From Deltaproteobacteria bacterium (GTDB lineage: Bacteria > Desulfobacterota > Desulfobacteria > Desulfobacterales > JAUVKB01), in NCBI GenBank assembly GCA_030596405.1, contig JAUVKB010000016.1, forward strand, positions 1 through 18,779: 18,779 nt of DNA, given 5' to 3'. Below the pieces are notes generated by a model that had not been told where the DNA came from, ran no database searches, and saw only the letters and a list, made by a program, of their open reading frames with translations. The position numbers were made by a program, and so were the translations under genes. This document shows positions 7,283 to 15,062 of the stretch, in pieces (position 1 is the stretch's first letter; every line of letters begins with the position of its first letter).

Positions 7283-7978
7283 ATGACCATTAAATCCTTT
7301 CCTGTTAAATATGTGATTTTAGCGGTTTTTATCGGCGCTATCTTTTTTGCGCTGGTTTTTTTTTATGGCGCATTTTTGTCGGAAAAGATCATACAGTATT
7401 ATAATTTTTTTACCGACAGGGAACAGATCAAGGTCTTTATCACTTCTTTCGGCTCCACGGCACCCATAGCCTTTATAATAATCCAGATTTTCCAGGTATT
7501 GTTTGCGCCCATTCCAGGTGAAGTTGCAGGTTTTATCGGCGGATATCTCTTTGGGGTAGCCAAAGGATTTTTATACTCCACCATAGGCCTTACAGGAGGC
7601 TCATTGATTAATTTTATTATAGGCCGTTTTCTTGGAAAACACTATGTCAGAAAACTGATTCCGGCTAAGCAATTAGACATGCTGGATGCGATTATTAAGC
7701 GCCAGGGGGTTATTGTCCTGTTTATCCTGTTTGTATTTCCGGGCTTTCCTAAAGACTATCTTTGCTTGTTCCTCGGTCTTAGCGATATTTCCTTTAAAAT
7801 TTTTTTTATACTTGTTTTTATCGGACGCATGCCGGGAACATTTATGCTTAGCCTTCAGGGCGCATCTCTTTGTGAACAGACTTACGGTTTGTTTTTTCTG
7901 GTAGTCGGTATATCCCTTGTGTGTATTTTTTTTGCATACCGGTATCGCGAAGTATTGTACGGACGGTTAGAAAAATAA
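7283..7978 (+). CDS. TVP38/TMEM64 family (VTT domain) inner-membrane protein
   Basis: A 231-residue polytopic membrane protein with about five or six hydrophobic segments, at residues 10-32, 55-80, 85-115, 138-165, 168-185 and 203-224. The region APIPGEVAGFIGGYLFG followed by GGSLINFIIGRFLGKHYVRKL, and later FPGFPKDYLCLFLGLSDISFKIFFILVFIGRMPG, matches the VTT/SNARE-associated domain (PF09335) of the TVP38/TMEM64 branch of the DedA superfamily. Characterised relatives move or scramble lipids or support membrane-potential homeostasis; the substrate here cannot be read from sequence. The start ATG 7283 has no obvious Shine-Dalgarno sequence and lies 45 bases after the BFN-family gene. Family call is sure; function is open. 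Confidence 0.88.
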   Translation: MTIKSFPVKYVILAVFIGAIFFALVFFYGAFLSEKIIQYYNFFTDREQIKVFITSFGSTAPIAFIIIQIFQVLFAPIPGEVAGFIGGYLFGVAKGFLYSTIGLTGGSLINFIIGRFLGKHYVRKLIPAKQLDMLDAIIKRQGVIVLFILFVFPGFPKDYLCLFLGLSDISFKIFFILVFIGRMPGTFMLSLQGASLCEQTYGLFFLVVGISLVCIFFAYRYREVLYGRLEK

Positions 7979-8087
7979 TTTTAAATTGGAAGTGATCATT
8001 GGTAGTAATAATCTTTACTGCTATCTGTTTACCACGGGTCATTTTTTTATAATCAACGCCAAAATTACTGATAAATAAGAATATTCA

Positions 8088-8116
8088 TTGACACCTGTCC
8101 CCAATAATGCTAATTT
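8088..8116 (+). promoter_or_regulatory. Candidate extended -10 promoter for the 353-residue protein gene
   Basis: A perfect TTGACA (8088-8093) is followed after 17 bases by TAATTT (8111-8116), preceded by TG at 8108-8109 as in an extended -10. The -10 itself matches only 3/6. Transcription would start near 8123, about 45 bases before the TTG start. The first bases of the predicted RNA include an A run from the adjacent AT-rich palindrome. Confidence 0.4.
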
Positions 8117-8148
8117 TTTTTAAAAAAAATGGTACTTAATTATTAGCA
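8108..8148. repeat. Nested AT-rich inverted repeats
   Basis: An outer inverted repeat TGCTAAT (8108-8114) / ATTAGCA (8142-8148) flanks a perfect 18-base palindrome of eight T then eight A, bounded by A and T (8113-8130). It lies between the candidate promoter and the Shine-Dalgarno sequence of the next gene. It could be an operator, a weak terminator of the upstream transcript read into T-rich RNA, or simply A+T-rich sequence. Confidence 0.4.
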
Positions 8149-8167
8149 ATTCGGGAGAGAAAAGAGA

Positions 8168-9229
8168 TTGGCCTTTTGGAGTGTAAGAGAAGAACTTAGC
8201 CTGGCAAACAAATTAAGGCGTTCTTATTACGAACTCTTGAGGGATGAACTGGATCAATTTATACTTCAGTATGCACTGGTCGATTCCTATAATAACTTTT
8301 TGGACAAAAACATTTTATTTCCCTTTGTCGAAAAACGTGAATTAAAGCCGAGAGCGCGGATTCCGGCCATTGAATATGAAGACCAGAATGCTTTTCTGGT
8401 AATTTTTGTGGAAGACACTATTCCGGCTAATCATAAAAAGTATATAAGATTTTTTGACACAAACACAACCACCAAAACAAACCTTCTCCTTTCCGAAGCG
8501 CTTCCGCTTTTGGATAATTTTGACAGAAACCAAAAATATTTGGAGTCGGTCCATTTTTTTGATTTTTTAAAGCTTCTTATTCCCATAGATTATGCGCTTC
8601 TTGTTCAAAGAGACCCTGCCAGTAAGACAAAGAATCGATACAGCCTCTCCCATTTTCATGTGCGGATTGACTGGCCGATTACTGATGCGGCAGAGGACAT
8701 GGCACGGAATCTTCGTTATATATCAAAAGATATTTATGAAAAAGGGGATAAATACGCAGAAGATATTCAAAAAAAATTCTTTGAATATTACGGCCTGCCT
8801 GTGATGGTGGGGGGCAGGAGGACGGCCGCTATTGTAGCCGCCCAATACCTGAAACGCATCCCCTGTATCACAACGATATATGTCGGAAGCAGTGAATCAA
8901 GGGCATTGCTGCGTATTTCCGAAAGAGGTGTTTCTAAATCCGTTCTGATGAAATTTACAAATAAGGAAATGTCCCAGATAGCAGAGGCCAATAACCTTAC
9001 CGTACAAACTTTTAAAAAGAATTACCTTGCAGCGCGTAAAGAAAAAGAGGGGATCTGTATTTTTCAAACGACATATTTTTTGACGGATCATGCGAGACCG
9101 CCCGAAGACGGCAAATTGCGGGAAATCAAGCCGGACCTTAACTGGTTAACGATTGACGGCCAGTATATTCTTCCGAAGCCGGGTGTGTGGCAATATCCTC
9201 CCCTTCCATTAAATGTAATTTATTCCTGA
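8168..9229 (+). CDS. Unrecognised 353-residue cytoplasmic protein
   Basis: I do not recognise this family. The start is TTG 8168, chosen because GGGAG (8153-8157) lies 10 bases upstream and no ATG is near. There is no signal peptide or membrane segment. The N-terminus (1-60) looks helical and charged. Residues 65-145 alternate strands and aromatic residues (AFLVIFVEDTIPANHKKYIRFF). A conserved-looking SLSHFHVRIDWP lies at 159-170, a basic GLPVMVGGRRTAAIVAAQYL at 209-228, and LTVQTFKKNYLAARKEKE near 277-294 resembles a short helix-turn-helix-like segment. The C-terminus is proline-rich. It has its own candidate promoter, and its stop lies 12 bases from the end of a convergent acetyltransferase gene. 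Codon use resembles its neighbours, so recent transfer is not indicated. Confidence 0.75.
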   Translation: MAFWSVREELSLANKLRRSYYELLRDELDQFILQYALVDSYNNFLDKNILFPFVEKRELKPRARIPAIEYEDQNAFLVIFVEDTIPANHKKYIRFFDTNTTTKTNLLLSEALPLLDNFDRNQKYLESVHFFDFLKLLIPIDYALLVQRDPASKTKNRYSLSHFHVRIDWPITDAAEDMARNLRYISKDIYEKGDKYAEDIQKKFFEYYGLPVMVGGRRTAAIVAAQYLKRIPCITTIYVGSSESRALLRISERGVSKSVLMKFTNKEMSQIAEANNLTVQTFKKNYLAARKEKEGICIFQTTYFLTDHARPPEDGKLREIKPDLNWLTIDGQYILPKPGVWQYPPLPLNVIYS

Positions 9230-9241
9230 TCCAACTAATTG

Positions 9242-9703
9242 TTACCAGTCCATTTGCTTCATCATTGCTGTTTCATCGCAATCCGGAAACTTTACACATA
9301 ATATGCAGTCCGCCCAAATTTTCAGTGGAAGTTCCGACCTGTCTATTTGAACAAAACCGAATTTTTTGAAAAATCCGGGACGGTAGGTCAAGGCAAATAT
9401 TTTCTTGATATCAAAGGTTTTTGCTTCGGCAAGAGCCGCTTCAGCAAGCATAGACCCTATTTTTTCACCTGTATAGCCAGGATGAACTGCCAGAGATCGT
9501 ATTTCAGCAAGATCTTCCCAGCAAAACTGTAAAGCGCAACAACCGACAACCATGTCTTTCTTGGCGTCCTCATAAACCAAAAAATCTCTTAAATGGTCAT
9601 ACAGTTTGGTTAAAGGCCGTGGAAGAAGCTCCCCTTTAATCCCATATTCCTGAAGAAGGGCGTGAATCGCTTTTATATCTTTAAACGTTGCTTTTCTGAT
9701 CAT
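9242..9703 (-). CDS. ArgA-like GNAT acetyltransferase (short N-acetylglutamate synthase type)
   Basis: A 153-residue single-domain GNAT protein. It begins IRKATFKDIKAIHALL. It carries VVGCCALQFCWEDLAEIRSLAVHPGYTGEKIGSMLAEAAL, whose tail is the acetyl-CoA-binding segment, and ends with the ArgA-typical FKKFGFVQIDRSELPLKIWADCILCVKFPDCDETAM. I recall the same pattern in COG1246 short NAGS enzymes such as the mycobacterial ArgA, which acetylate glutamate (or glutamine) at the first step of arginine synthesis. With no arg genes nearby, that assignment is an inference. A TTG 15 bases upstream (9718) is in frame, but ATG 9703 is preferred because GGGGTG then lies about 8 bases upstream. The gene converges with the 353-residue protein gene, with no room for a separate terminator. 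Confidence 0.82.
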   Translation of the reverse strand: MIRKATFKDIKAIHALLQEYGIKGELLPRPLTKLYDHLRDFLVYEDAKKDMVVGCCALQFCWEDLAEIRSLAVHPGYTGEKIGSMLAEAALAEAKTFDIKKIFALTYRPGFFKKFGFVQIDRSELPLKIWADCILCVKFPDCDETAMMKQMDW

Positions 9704-9737
9704 ACCAATACACCCCAAAATTTATATTTAATTAATA

Positions 9738-9766
9738 AATATAATATTATCTTTATGATTGATCAA
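9738..9766 (-). promoter_or_regulatory. Candidate sigma70 promoter for the ArgA-like acetyltransferase
   Basis: On the minus strand TTGATC (9761-9766, 4/6 to the -35 consensus) is followed after 17 bases by TATATT (9738-9743, 5/6 to the -10). The transcript would start near 9731 and reach ATG 9703 after about 28 bases. This separates the gene from the penicillin-binding protein gene upstream on the same strand. Confidence 0.45.
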
Positions 9767-9830
9767 GCAGGAAAAGAACAATATCCTGATAAACTTATAT
9801 TTCAATTAGTGGCATGCCTGTATTGCTGTG

Positions 9831-11786
9831 CTATTTCGGCTCTGTTCCTTTTTTAAAAAGCGCACTTACAGCGCCGGGCGAATTATCCGGCACATGCAAA
9901 CCGGACAAGGGATCTATGGATACCCGCACAACATCATCCGGAAAATCAAAGTGCCGGCAAGGTTTTCCGGCAAGGGCCTTTGCCATGAATTCTATCCATA
10001 TCGGAAGCGCCGCCCTGGCCCCTGTCTCCCCTTTACCGAGAGAAACAAAAGCATCCCGCCCCACCCATACCCCGGTTGTGATTGATGGCGAGAAACCGAC
10101 AAAAAGGGCATCCCTGTATTTATCCGTAGTGCCGGTTTTACCGGCAACAGGGCGTCCTATAACCCGTGCTTTTCTGCCGGTTCCTTTGTTGACCACGGCT
10201 TTGAGCATATTTACCATGATTGCGGCGCCTGCGCGTGACATGGCAGCCTTTGTCCGGGGCTTAACGCGCCAAATGGTGCGCCCGGTGTGATCAAGTACCT
10301 CTGTGACTCCAAACGGCTTTATACTTTTTCCCCTGTTGGGGAAAACAGCATAAGCGGATGTCAATTCGAGAAGAGTTGTTTCAGATGTGCCCAGAGCAAG
10401 GGAAAGATTGGGTAAAAGAGGCGATTTAATACCTAATGAGCGCCCAAATTTTGATACTGAAAAAGGGCCGAGCATTTCAACAAGTCTTACTGCCGGAATG
10501 TTTTTGGAAAGGGCGAGCGCCCTTCTTAAAGTCAGTTCGCCCATGTACTTTCCGGAAAAATTTTCAGGCATCCAGTCTTTGCCGTTTCTGCCTCCCTTGA
10601 AAACAACCGGCGCGTCGAGCAGAATCATATTTTGCGGGAAGCCACGTTCAACTGCACAGGCATATACTACAGGCTTGAAAGCGGATCCAGGCTGTCTTCT
10701 TGCGGCAGATGCCCTGTTGAAAGGACTTTTAAAATAGTTTTTGCCGCCTGTCATGGCAAGAATTCCGCCCGATTGCACATCAAGGGCAACAATAGCGCAC
10801 TGCGGGTCGGGGTTTATTATTTTTTGTTGTTTCATTCTTTCTTCAAGCGCCAAAAGCCCATTTGCCGCAGCCTGCTTTGCCGCCTCCTGCATCTTGCGGG
10901 AAAGTGTTGTAAAAATGGTGAGGCCGCCCTTATAAAGCAGGGATGAACCTAATACATTTTCCATATTTTTTTTTATATATTCGACAAAGTATGGTGCGCC
11001 GGCAAAATTTTTACCGGGTTTGTTTAATACAACAAGCTCCCGCATTGTTTTGTCGCATACTGTTTTGGTAATTATACCCGTTGTCTGCATCTGTTTTAAG
11101 ACGGTGTTTCTGCGCAATATCGCCAGATCCATGTTGACCAGAGGGGAATAGCGGGACGGGGCTTTGGGCATGCCTGCAATTAGAGCGCATTGGCCGAGAC
11201 TCAAGTCTTTTGCCGATTTCCCGAAAAATATTTTAGCGGCAGACTCAACGCCGTAAGCGCCGCTTCCGAAATATACCTGATTAAGATAAAGTTCCAGTAT
11301 TTCGTTTTTTGTGTAGCGGCGCTCCAGTTGAAGGGCGATAACGGCTTCTTTGAATTTTCTGGTCAAAGTCTTTCTACTGGTTAAAAACAGGGTTTTTGCA
11401 AGCTGCTGGGTAATCGTGCTTGCGCCTTCGACAAATTTTCTTTTCCGGATGTCTTTTATTATAGCCCTTAAGATACCTTTTAAATCGACGCCGCTGTGTC
11501 TGTAAAAATTTCTGTCTTCTGTTGCGACTATCGCCGCCTTAAGGTAGTCCGGTATAATGCAAAGGGATACAGGGTCTCTTTTTTCAATAAAAAGCTCTGC
11601 GAGCAGGGCCTTGTCCGCAGAATAAATACGTGTTACAGATGGCGGCCTGAAAGTTTCCAGCGACCGTATTTGTGGAAGGTCATGGGTAAGAGCTAAAAAT
11701 ATGCCGGTTGCAATTCCACAAATAATGGCTATTATCATGACATATAAAATAACAACCGCTTTTTTTGGTAAAATTTTTTTATTCAT
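9831..11786 (-). CDS. Class A penicillin-binding protein (PBP1A type)
   Basis: A bifunctional peptidoglycan synthase of 651 residues, anchored in the inner membrane and acting in the periplasm. A transmembrane helix spans about residues 10-33. The GT51 glycosyltransferase domain has EDRNFYRHSGVD (catalytic Glu90), GASTITQQLAKTLFLT, and ERRYTKNEILELYLNQVYFGSGAYGVESAAKIFFGK. The transpeptidase domain has the SxxK motif at Ser368/Lys371 (QPGSAFKP), SKN at 427-429, and KTGTT from Lys550. It is shorter than E. coli PBP1A and lacks an evident large OB insert, closer to compact PBP1A/PbpC-like forms. An in-frame TTG at 11798 precedes ATG 11786; neither has a clear ribosome site. It is divergent from the His-rich gene, with about 90 bases between them. 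Confidence 0.93.
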   Translation of the reverse strand: MNKKILPKKAVVILYVMIIAIICGIATGIFLALTHDLPQIRSLETFRPPSVTRIYSADKALLAELFIEKRDPVSLCIIPDYLKAAIVATEDRNFYRHSGVDLKGILRAIIKDIRKRKFVEGASTITQQLAKTLFLTSRKTLTRKFKEAVIALQLERRYTKNEILELYLNQVYFGSGAYGVESAAKIFFGKSAKDLSLGQCALIAGMPKAPSRYSPLVNMDLAILRRNTVLKQMQTTGIITKTVCDKTMRELVVLNKPGKNFAGAPYFVEYIKKNMENVLGSSLLYKGGLTIFTTLSRKMQEAAKQAAANGLLALEERMKQQKIINPDPQCAIVALDVQSGGILAMTGGKNYFKSPFNRASAARRQPGSAFKPVVYACAVERGFPQNMILLDAPVVFKGGRNGKDWMPENFSGKYMGELTLRRALALSKNIPAVRLVEMLGPFSVSKFGRSLGIKSPLLPNLSLALGTSETTLLELTSAYAVFPNRGKSIKPFGVTEVLDHTGRTIWRVKPRTKAAMSRAGAAIMVNMLKAVVNKGTGRKARVIGRPVAGKTGTTDKYRDALFVGFSPSITTGVWVGRDAFVSLGKGETGARAALPIWIEFMAKALAGKPCRHFDFPDDVVRVSIDPLSGLHVPDNSPGAVSALFKKGTEPK

Positions 11787-11805
11787 GATGAAATACAATT
11801 ATATT

Positions 11806-11834
11806 TTGTTTATATTGTTAAGATCGTGTATATA
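11806..11834 (+). promoter_or_regulatory. Candidate promoter for the His-rich protein gene
   Basis: TTGTTT (11806-11811) and TATATA (11829-11834) are 17 bases apart, matching 3/6 and 4/6 of the sigma70 hexamers. The transcript would start near 11841, giving a leader of about 35 bases with a strong Shine-Dalgarno sequence. The region is A+T rich, so this is a weak call. Confidence 0.3.
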
Positions 11835-11875
11835 GATCAGGTTAATATTTGTAAATTTAAAAAAGGAGGTTTCAA

Positions 11876-12154
11876 ATGACCCATAGTCATAGTCATGATC
11901 ATAGTCATGATCATCATCATCATCATCATCATAATGAAATTTCGAGCAATTTGTCATTGGATGAAAAATTAATTAAGCTGCTTGAGCATTGGGTGGTGCA
12001 TAACAATGACCATGCAAAAACATACAGTGATTGGTCACAAAAAGCAAAAGAGAAAGATTATGTTAAAGCAGGCGACCTTATAAAAGAGGCTGCTGAAATG
12101 ACGCTGGCTATAAACAGTAAATTTGAACAGGCGGCGGATCTTTTAAAAAATTAA
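11876..12154 (+). CDS. His-rich small protein with a helical C-terminal domain
   Basis: A 92-residue cytoplasmic protein with a near-consensus Shine-Dalgarno sequence (GGAGGT at 11865-11870, 5 bases before ATG). Twelve of the first 19 residues are histidine (H3, 5, 7, 9, 11 and 13-19), alternating with Ser and Asp, a strong divalent-metal (Ni, Zn or Co) binding signature. The rest, from LDEKLIKLLEHWVVHNNDHAKTYSDW to the end, is amphipathic helix with EHW..HNNDHA that may add metal ligands. I recall a similar helical domain (DUF8180-like) next to metal transporters and in His-rich proteins of anaerobes, but am not certain. It could be a metal store or chaperone. It sits 44 bases upstream of EF-G and may share its transcript. 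Not to be confused with an engineered His tag: the run is interspersed and native. Confidence 0.75.
   Translation: MTHSHSHDHSHDHHHHHHHNEISSNLSLDEKLIKLLEHWVVHNNDHAKTYSDWSQKAKEKDYVKAGDLIKEAAEMTLAINSKFEQAADLLKN
11912..11932 (+). repeat. CAT trinucleotide repeat (seven copies)
   Basis: Seven uninterrupted CAT triplets encode His13-His19 of the His-rich protein, preceded by degenerate CATAGT and CATGAT units. A triplet repeat can gain or lose copies by slippage without shifting the frame, so the number of histidines may vary between strains. Confidence 0.9.
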
Positions 12155-12198
12155 AAAAACCGTCTAAAAATACATTCCAGGATATAGGAAAAAGTTCC

Positions 12199-14268
12199 AT
12201 GAAAAAAGCAAGTCACAAGGTCAGAAACATAGGTATCAGCGCGCATATTGATGCAGGTAAAACCACGCTTACCGAAAGGATACTTTTTTATACTCATAGA
12301 ATACATGCCATCCATGACGTTAAAGGAAAAGACGGCGTGGGAGCAACCATGGATTTCATGGAGCTTGAAAAAGAGCGCGGCATTACAATAGCTTCAGCCG
12401 CAACCTGTACTGAATGGAAGCAGCACGAAATCAACATTATTGATACCCCGGGCCATGTTGACTTTACAATAGAAGTCGAACGTTCTTTAAAGGTGCTTGA
12501 CGGCGCCATACTGGTACTTTGCGCCGTAGGCGGCGTGCAGTCCCAGACCATCACCGTGGGCCGGCAGATGGCCAGATACAAAGTTCCTTCCATCGCCTTT
12601 GTTAACAAGTGTGACAGAAACGGCGCCAATCCTTTTCGGGTTATTGATCAGCTCAAACAAAAGATGGGGCTCAATGCGGTTGCAGCGCAGATTCCGATCG
12701 GCCTGGAAGCCGAGTTGACCGGACTCGTCGATCTTGTTGCCATGAAGGCGATATATTTTGATGGTGAAAACGGAGAATGCCTGCGGGTTGAAAATATACC
12801 TGAAAATCTCATGCAGGAGGCTGAAGAAAAAAGGGAGGCGCTGGTTGATGAAGTTTCCATGTTTTCAGATGAACTCGCGGAAGCCGCGCTTGAAGATAAG
12901 GTCACCGAAGATTTGCTTGTTTTTGCAATACGCAAGGCAACGCTTGCCCGTGAAATAACGCCGGTTTTTATGGGATCGGCATACAAGAACAAGGGGGTTC
13001 AGCCGCTCCTGGATGCTGTAACCGGTTTTCTTCCATGCCCTGCCGACGTACAAAATTATGCAATAGATATAGACCACGATAATAAAGAGGTTCTCCTTTC
13101 CACCGAACCCGAAGATCCCCTGATCGCTTTTGCCTTTAAACTGGAAGAGGGTCAATATGGCCAGTTGACGTATATCCGTGTTTATCAGGGGAGCCTTGCC
13201 AAGGGCGATACTGTTGTTAATATCCGAACCGGCAAAAAAATCAAAATAGGCAGGGTTGTTCGCATGCATGCAGACCAGATGGAGGATATCAGGAGCATAC
13301 AGGCAGGATATATCGGCGCACTCTTCGGCATCGACTGCGCTTCCGGAGATACTTTTACGGCCACGGGCGTCAGTCTGACCATGACGGCAATGTATGTGCC
13401 GGAGCCTGTTATAACTCTCGCCGTTATCCCGAAGGATAACAGCGCCGGGACAAATATGTCCAAGGCTCTTAACCGTTTTATCAAGGAAGATCCGACTTTT
13501 AAGGTCCATGTGAACAAGGAAACCGGTGATACGATTATATCCGGCATGGGAGAGCTTCATCTTGAAGTTTATGTGGAACGGATGAGGCGCGAGTATAATG
13601 CCGAGGTCGCCACCGGGATGCCGCGCGTGGCTTACAGGGAAACCATCACACGCAAGTCTGAATTTGACTATATTCACAAAAAACAGACCGGCGGTTCCGG
13701 GCAGTTCGGCCGTGTGGCAGGTTACATGGAACCGATCACGGAAGAAGATTTCATATTTGAAAACAGGATAACCGGCGGTTCTATTCCGACCCAGTTTATC
13801 TCTTCATGTGAAAAAAGTTTTAAACAATGTCTTGCCAAAGGCCCTAAAATGAAATTTCCCGTAACCGGCATTAAAGTGGTAATCAATGACGGGGCGTCAC
13901 ATTCTGTCGATTCTTCCGATATGGCGTTCCAGGCGGCTGCCCGCGGAGCTTTTCTGGAAGGATACGCCAAGGCAGGGCCGGTTATTCATGAACCGATCAT
14001 GAAAGTTGTGGTTGAAACACCTGTCGAGTTTCAAGGTAATGTAATGGGTTCTTTACATCAGCGCCGCGGCATTATTGTCGGGACCCAGGATGAAGGTAAT
14101 ATGTGTGCCATAGAAGCCCACGTTCCTCTTTCGGAAATGTTTGGTTATTCGACCGTATTAAGATCATCGACACAGGGCAAGGCCCAGTTTACCATGGAGT
14201 TTGTCGTTTACAAACAGGTGCCCCAAACAACTTCGGAAGAACTGATAAAAAAGGCCTCGGAAAAATAA
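12199..14268 (+). CDS. fusA: Elongation factor G, mitochondrial/spd type
   Basis: EF-G is the GTPase that moves tRNAs and mRNA through the ribosome after peptide transfer. The 689-residue protein has all five domains. GTPase motifs are AHIDAGKTT (15-23), RGIT (60-63), DTPGH (82-86) and NKCD (136-139). Domain II is near LEEGQYGQLTYIRVYQG, domain IV near HKKQTGGSGQFGRV, and domain V near EPIMKVVVETPVEFQGNVMGSLHQRRG. The switch I segment HDVKGKDGVGATMDFMELEKERGITI, the segment YKNKGVQPLLDAV, and LFGIDCASGDTF match human mitochondrial EF-G1 (GFM1) as I recall it, more than E. coli EF-G. That places it with the spdEFG1 group of spirochaetes, planctomycetes and deltaproteobacteria. It is not in a str operon (no rpsL, rpsG or tuf here). 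Confidence 0.95.
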   Translation: MKKASHKVRNIGISAHIDAGKTTLTERILFYTHRIHAIHDVKGKDGVGATMDFMELEKERGITIASAATCTEWKQHEINIIDTPGHVDFTIEVERSLKVLDGAILVLCAVGGVQSQTITVGRQMARYKVPSIAFVNKCDRNGANPFRVIDQLKQKMGLNAVAAQIPIGLEAELTGLVDLVAMKAIYFDGENGECLRVENIPENLMQEAEEKREALVDEVSMFSDELAEAALEDKVTEDLLVFAIRKATLAREITPVFMGSAYKNKGVQPLLDAVTGFLPCPADVQNYAIDIDHDNKEVLLSTEPEDPLIAFAFKLEEGQYGQLTYIRVYQGSLAKGDTVVNIRTGKKIKIGRVVRMHADQMEDIRSIQAGYIGALFGIDCASGDTFTATGVSLTMTAMYVPEPVITLAVIPKDNSAGTNMSKALNRFIKEDPTFKVHVNKETGDTIISGMGELHLEVYVERMRREYNAEVATGMPRVAYRETITRKSEFDYIHKKQTGGSGQFGRVAGYMEPITEEDFIFENRITGGSIPTQFISSCEKSFKQCLAKGPKMKFPVTGIKVVINDGASHSVDSSDMAFQAAARGAFLEGYAKAGPVIHEPIMKVVVETPVEFQGNVMGSLHQRRGIIVGTQDEGNMCAIEAHVPLSEMFGYSTVLRSSTQGKAQFTMEFVVYKQVPQTTSEELIKKASEK

Positions 14269-14348
14269 AAAACAGGGAAAATAAAGACCCCAGAAATAAA
14301 AATAGGGAAAATAAAAATAGATCAATTGTTAACAAATGGAGTCTTAAC

Positions 14349-15041
14349 ATGCTTACAAATGAAATTAATTTCCGTAATCCTTTGAGTATTATCGGAGGAG
14401 ATATCCTTCCTGAAGGAGGATTCGGCGCTGTGCTGGCACGCGCCGGTGTAGGGAAAACCGCGCTTTTAATACAGATTGCTTTAAACAGCATGCTAAACAA
14501 TAAAAATGTTCTCCATATAAGCTTAAATGATTCTGTGGATAAAGCAGGTCTGTGGTATGAAGAAGTTTTTAGAAACATTGCAAGTCAAAATGATGTTAAG
14601 CAGGCGGACAGGCTATGGGAAGCTGCTTTGCCGCGCAGGTTCATTATGGCATTTGATACCGGGGGATTTTCCCTGCCCAGGCTTAAAGAAAGGCTGGACA
14701 GCCTGACGGAACAAAATATTTTTATCCCTCAGACTCTTTTGATCGACGGTTTCTCTTTTGACAAAAATACAAGAAAACCTCTTGAGGATTTAAAAGCCTA
14801 TGCAAAAAGTAAAAGAGTAAATATATGGTTTGCAATGCGAACCCACCGTCACGAAGCGCCTGGTCCCGATGGTATTCCGGCCCCTCTTTTTCATGTTTCA
14901 GATCTGTTTGAAGTTGCAATTCTGCTTCAACCCGAGGAGCAAAAAATCCGTGTTATAGCTTTAAAGGGAGAGATCGGCGGCTCAAACCATCCTCCATTGC
15001 TCCTGGATCCTTCGACAATGCTGATTAAAAATGACGAGTAA
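14349..15041 (+). CDS. RecA-superfamily P-loop ATPase of unknown function
   Basis: A 230-residue protein with a Walker A motif ARAGVGKT (30-37) following a GGFGAVL strand, and a Walker B-like strand TLLIDG (129-134). The layout (short N-terminal strand, P-loop, NVLHISLND strand, IWFAMRTHR strand after Walker B) resembles RecA/KaiC/RadA-type single-domain ATPases. There is no second ATPase core, zinc finger or DNA-binding extension, so a role in recombination is not indicated. The frame extends 246 bases upstream into the EF-G gene; ATG 14349 is chosen because GGAG (14338-14341) lies 7 bases before it and the extension is Lys/Asn/Arg-rich junk in an overlapping frame. It precedes the NIL-ferredoxin gene by 21 bases, so it probably belongs to the tRNA-thiolation operon. 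Function unknown. Confidence 0.8.
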   Translation: MLTNEINFRNPLSIIGGDILPEGGFGAVLARAGVGKTALLIQIALNSMLNNKNVLHISLNDSVDKAGLWYEEVFRNIASQNDVKQADRLWEAALPRRFIMAFDTGGFSLPRLKERLDSLTEQNIFIPQTLLIDGFSFDKNTRKPLEDLKAYAKSKRVNIWFAMRTHRHEAPGPDGIPAPLFHVSDLFEVAILLQPEEQKIRVIALKGEIGGSNHPPLLLDPSTMLIKNDE

Positions 15042-15062
15042 AATTTTCTGCGGAGGCTTATA

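Noticed and set aside
7979..8087. Possible terminator after the TVP38-family gene
   Set aside because: AGTAA/TTACT gives only a 5-base weak stem, and the T run at 8042-8048 is too far from it.
9814..10290. 158-codon frame opposite the penicillin-binding protein
   Set aside because: It is a shadow of the transpeptidase domain, which carries KTGTT on the other strand.
12865..13677. Long open frame (270 codons) opposite EF-G
   Set aside because: It is an antisense shadow of a strongly conserved EF-G frame, with no recognisable protein pattern.
14103..14348. Upstream extension of the P-loop ATPase frame into the EF-G gene
   Set aside because: The extension overlaps the conserved end of EF-G in another frame, has a Lys/Asn/Arg-rich low-complexity translation, and the start at 14349 has a good GGAG ribosome site.
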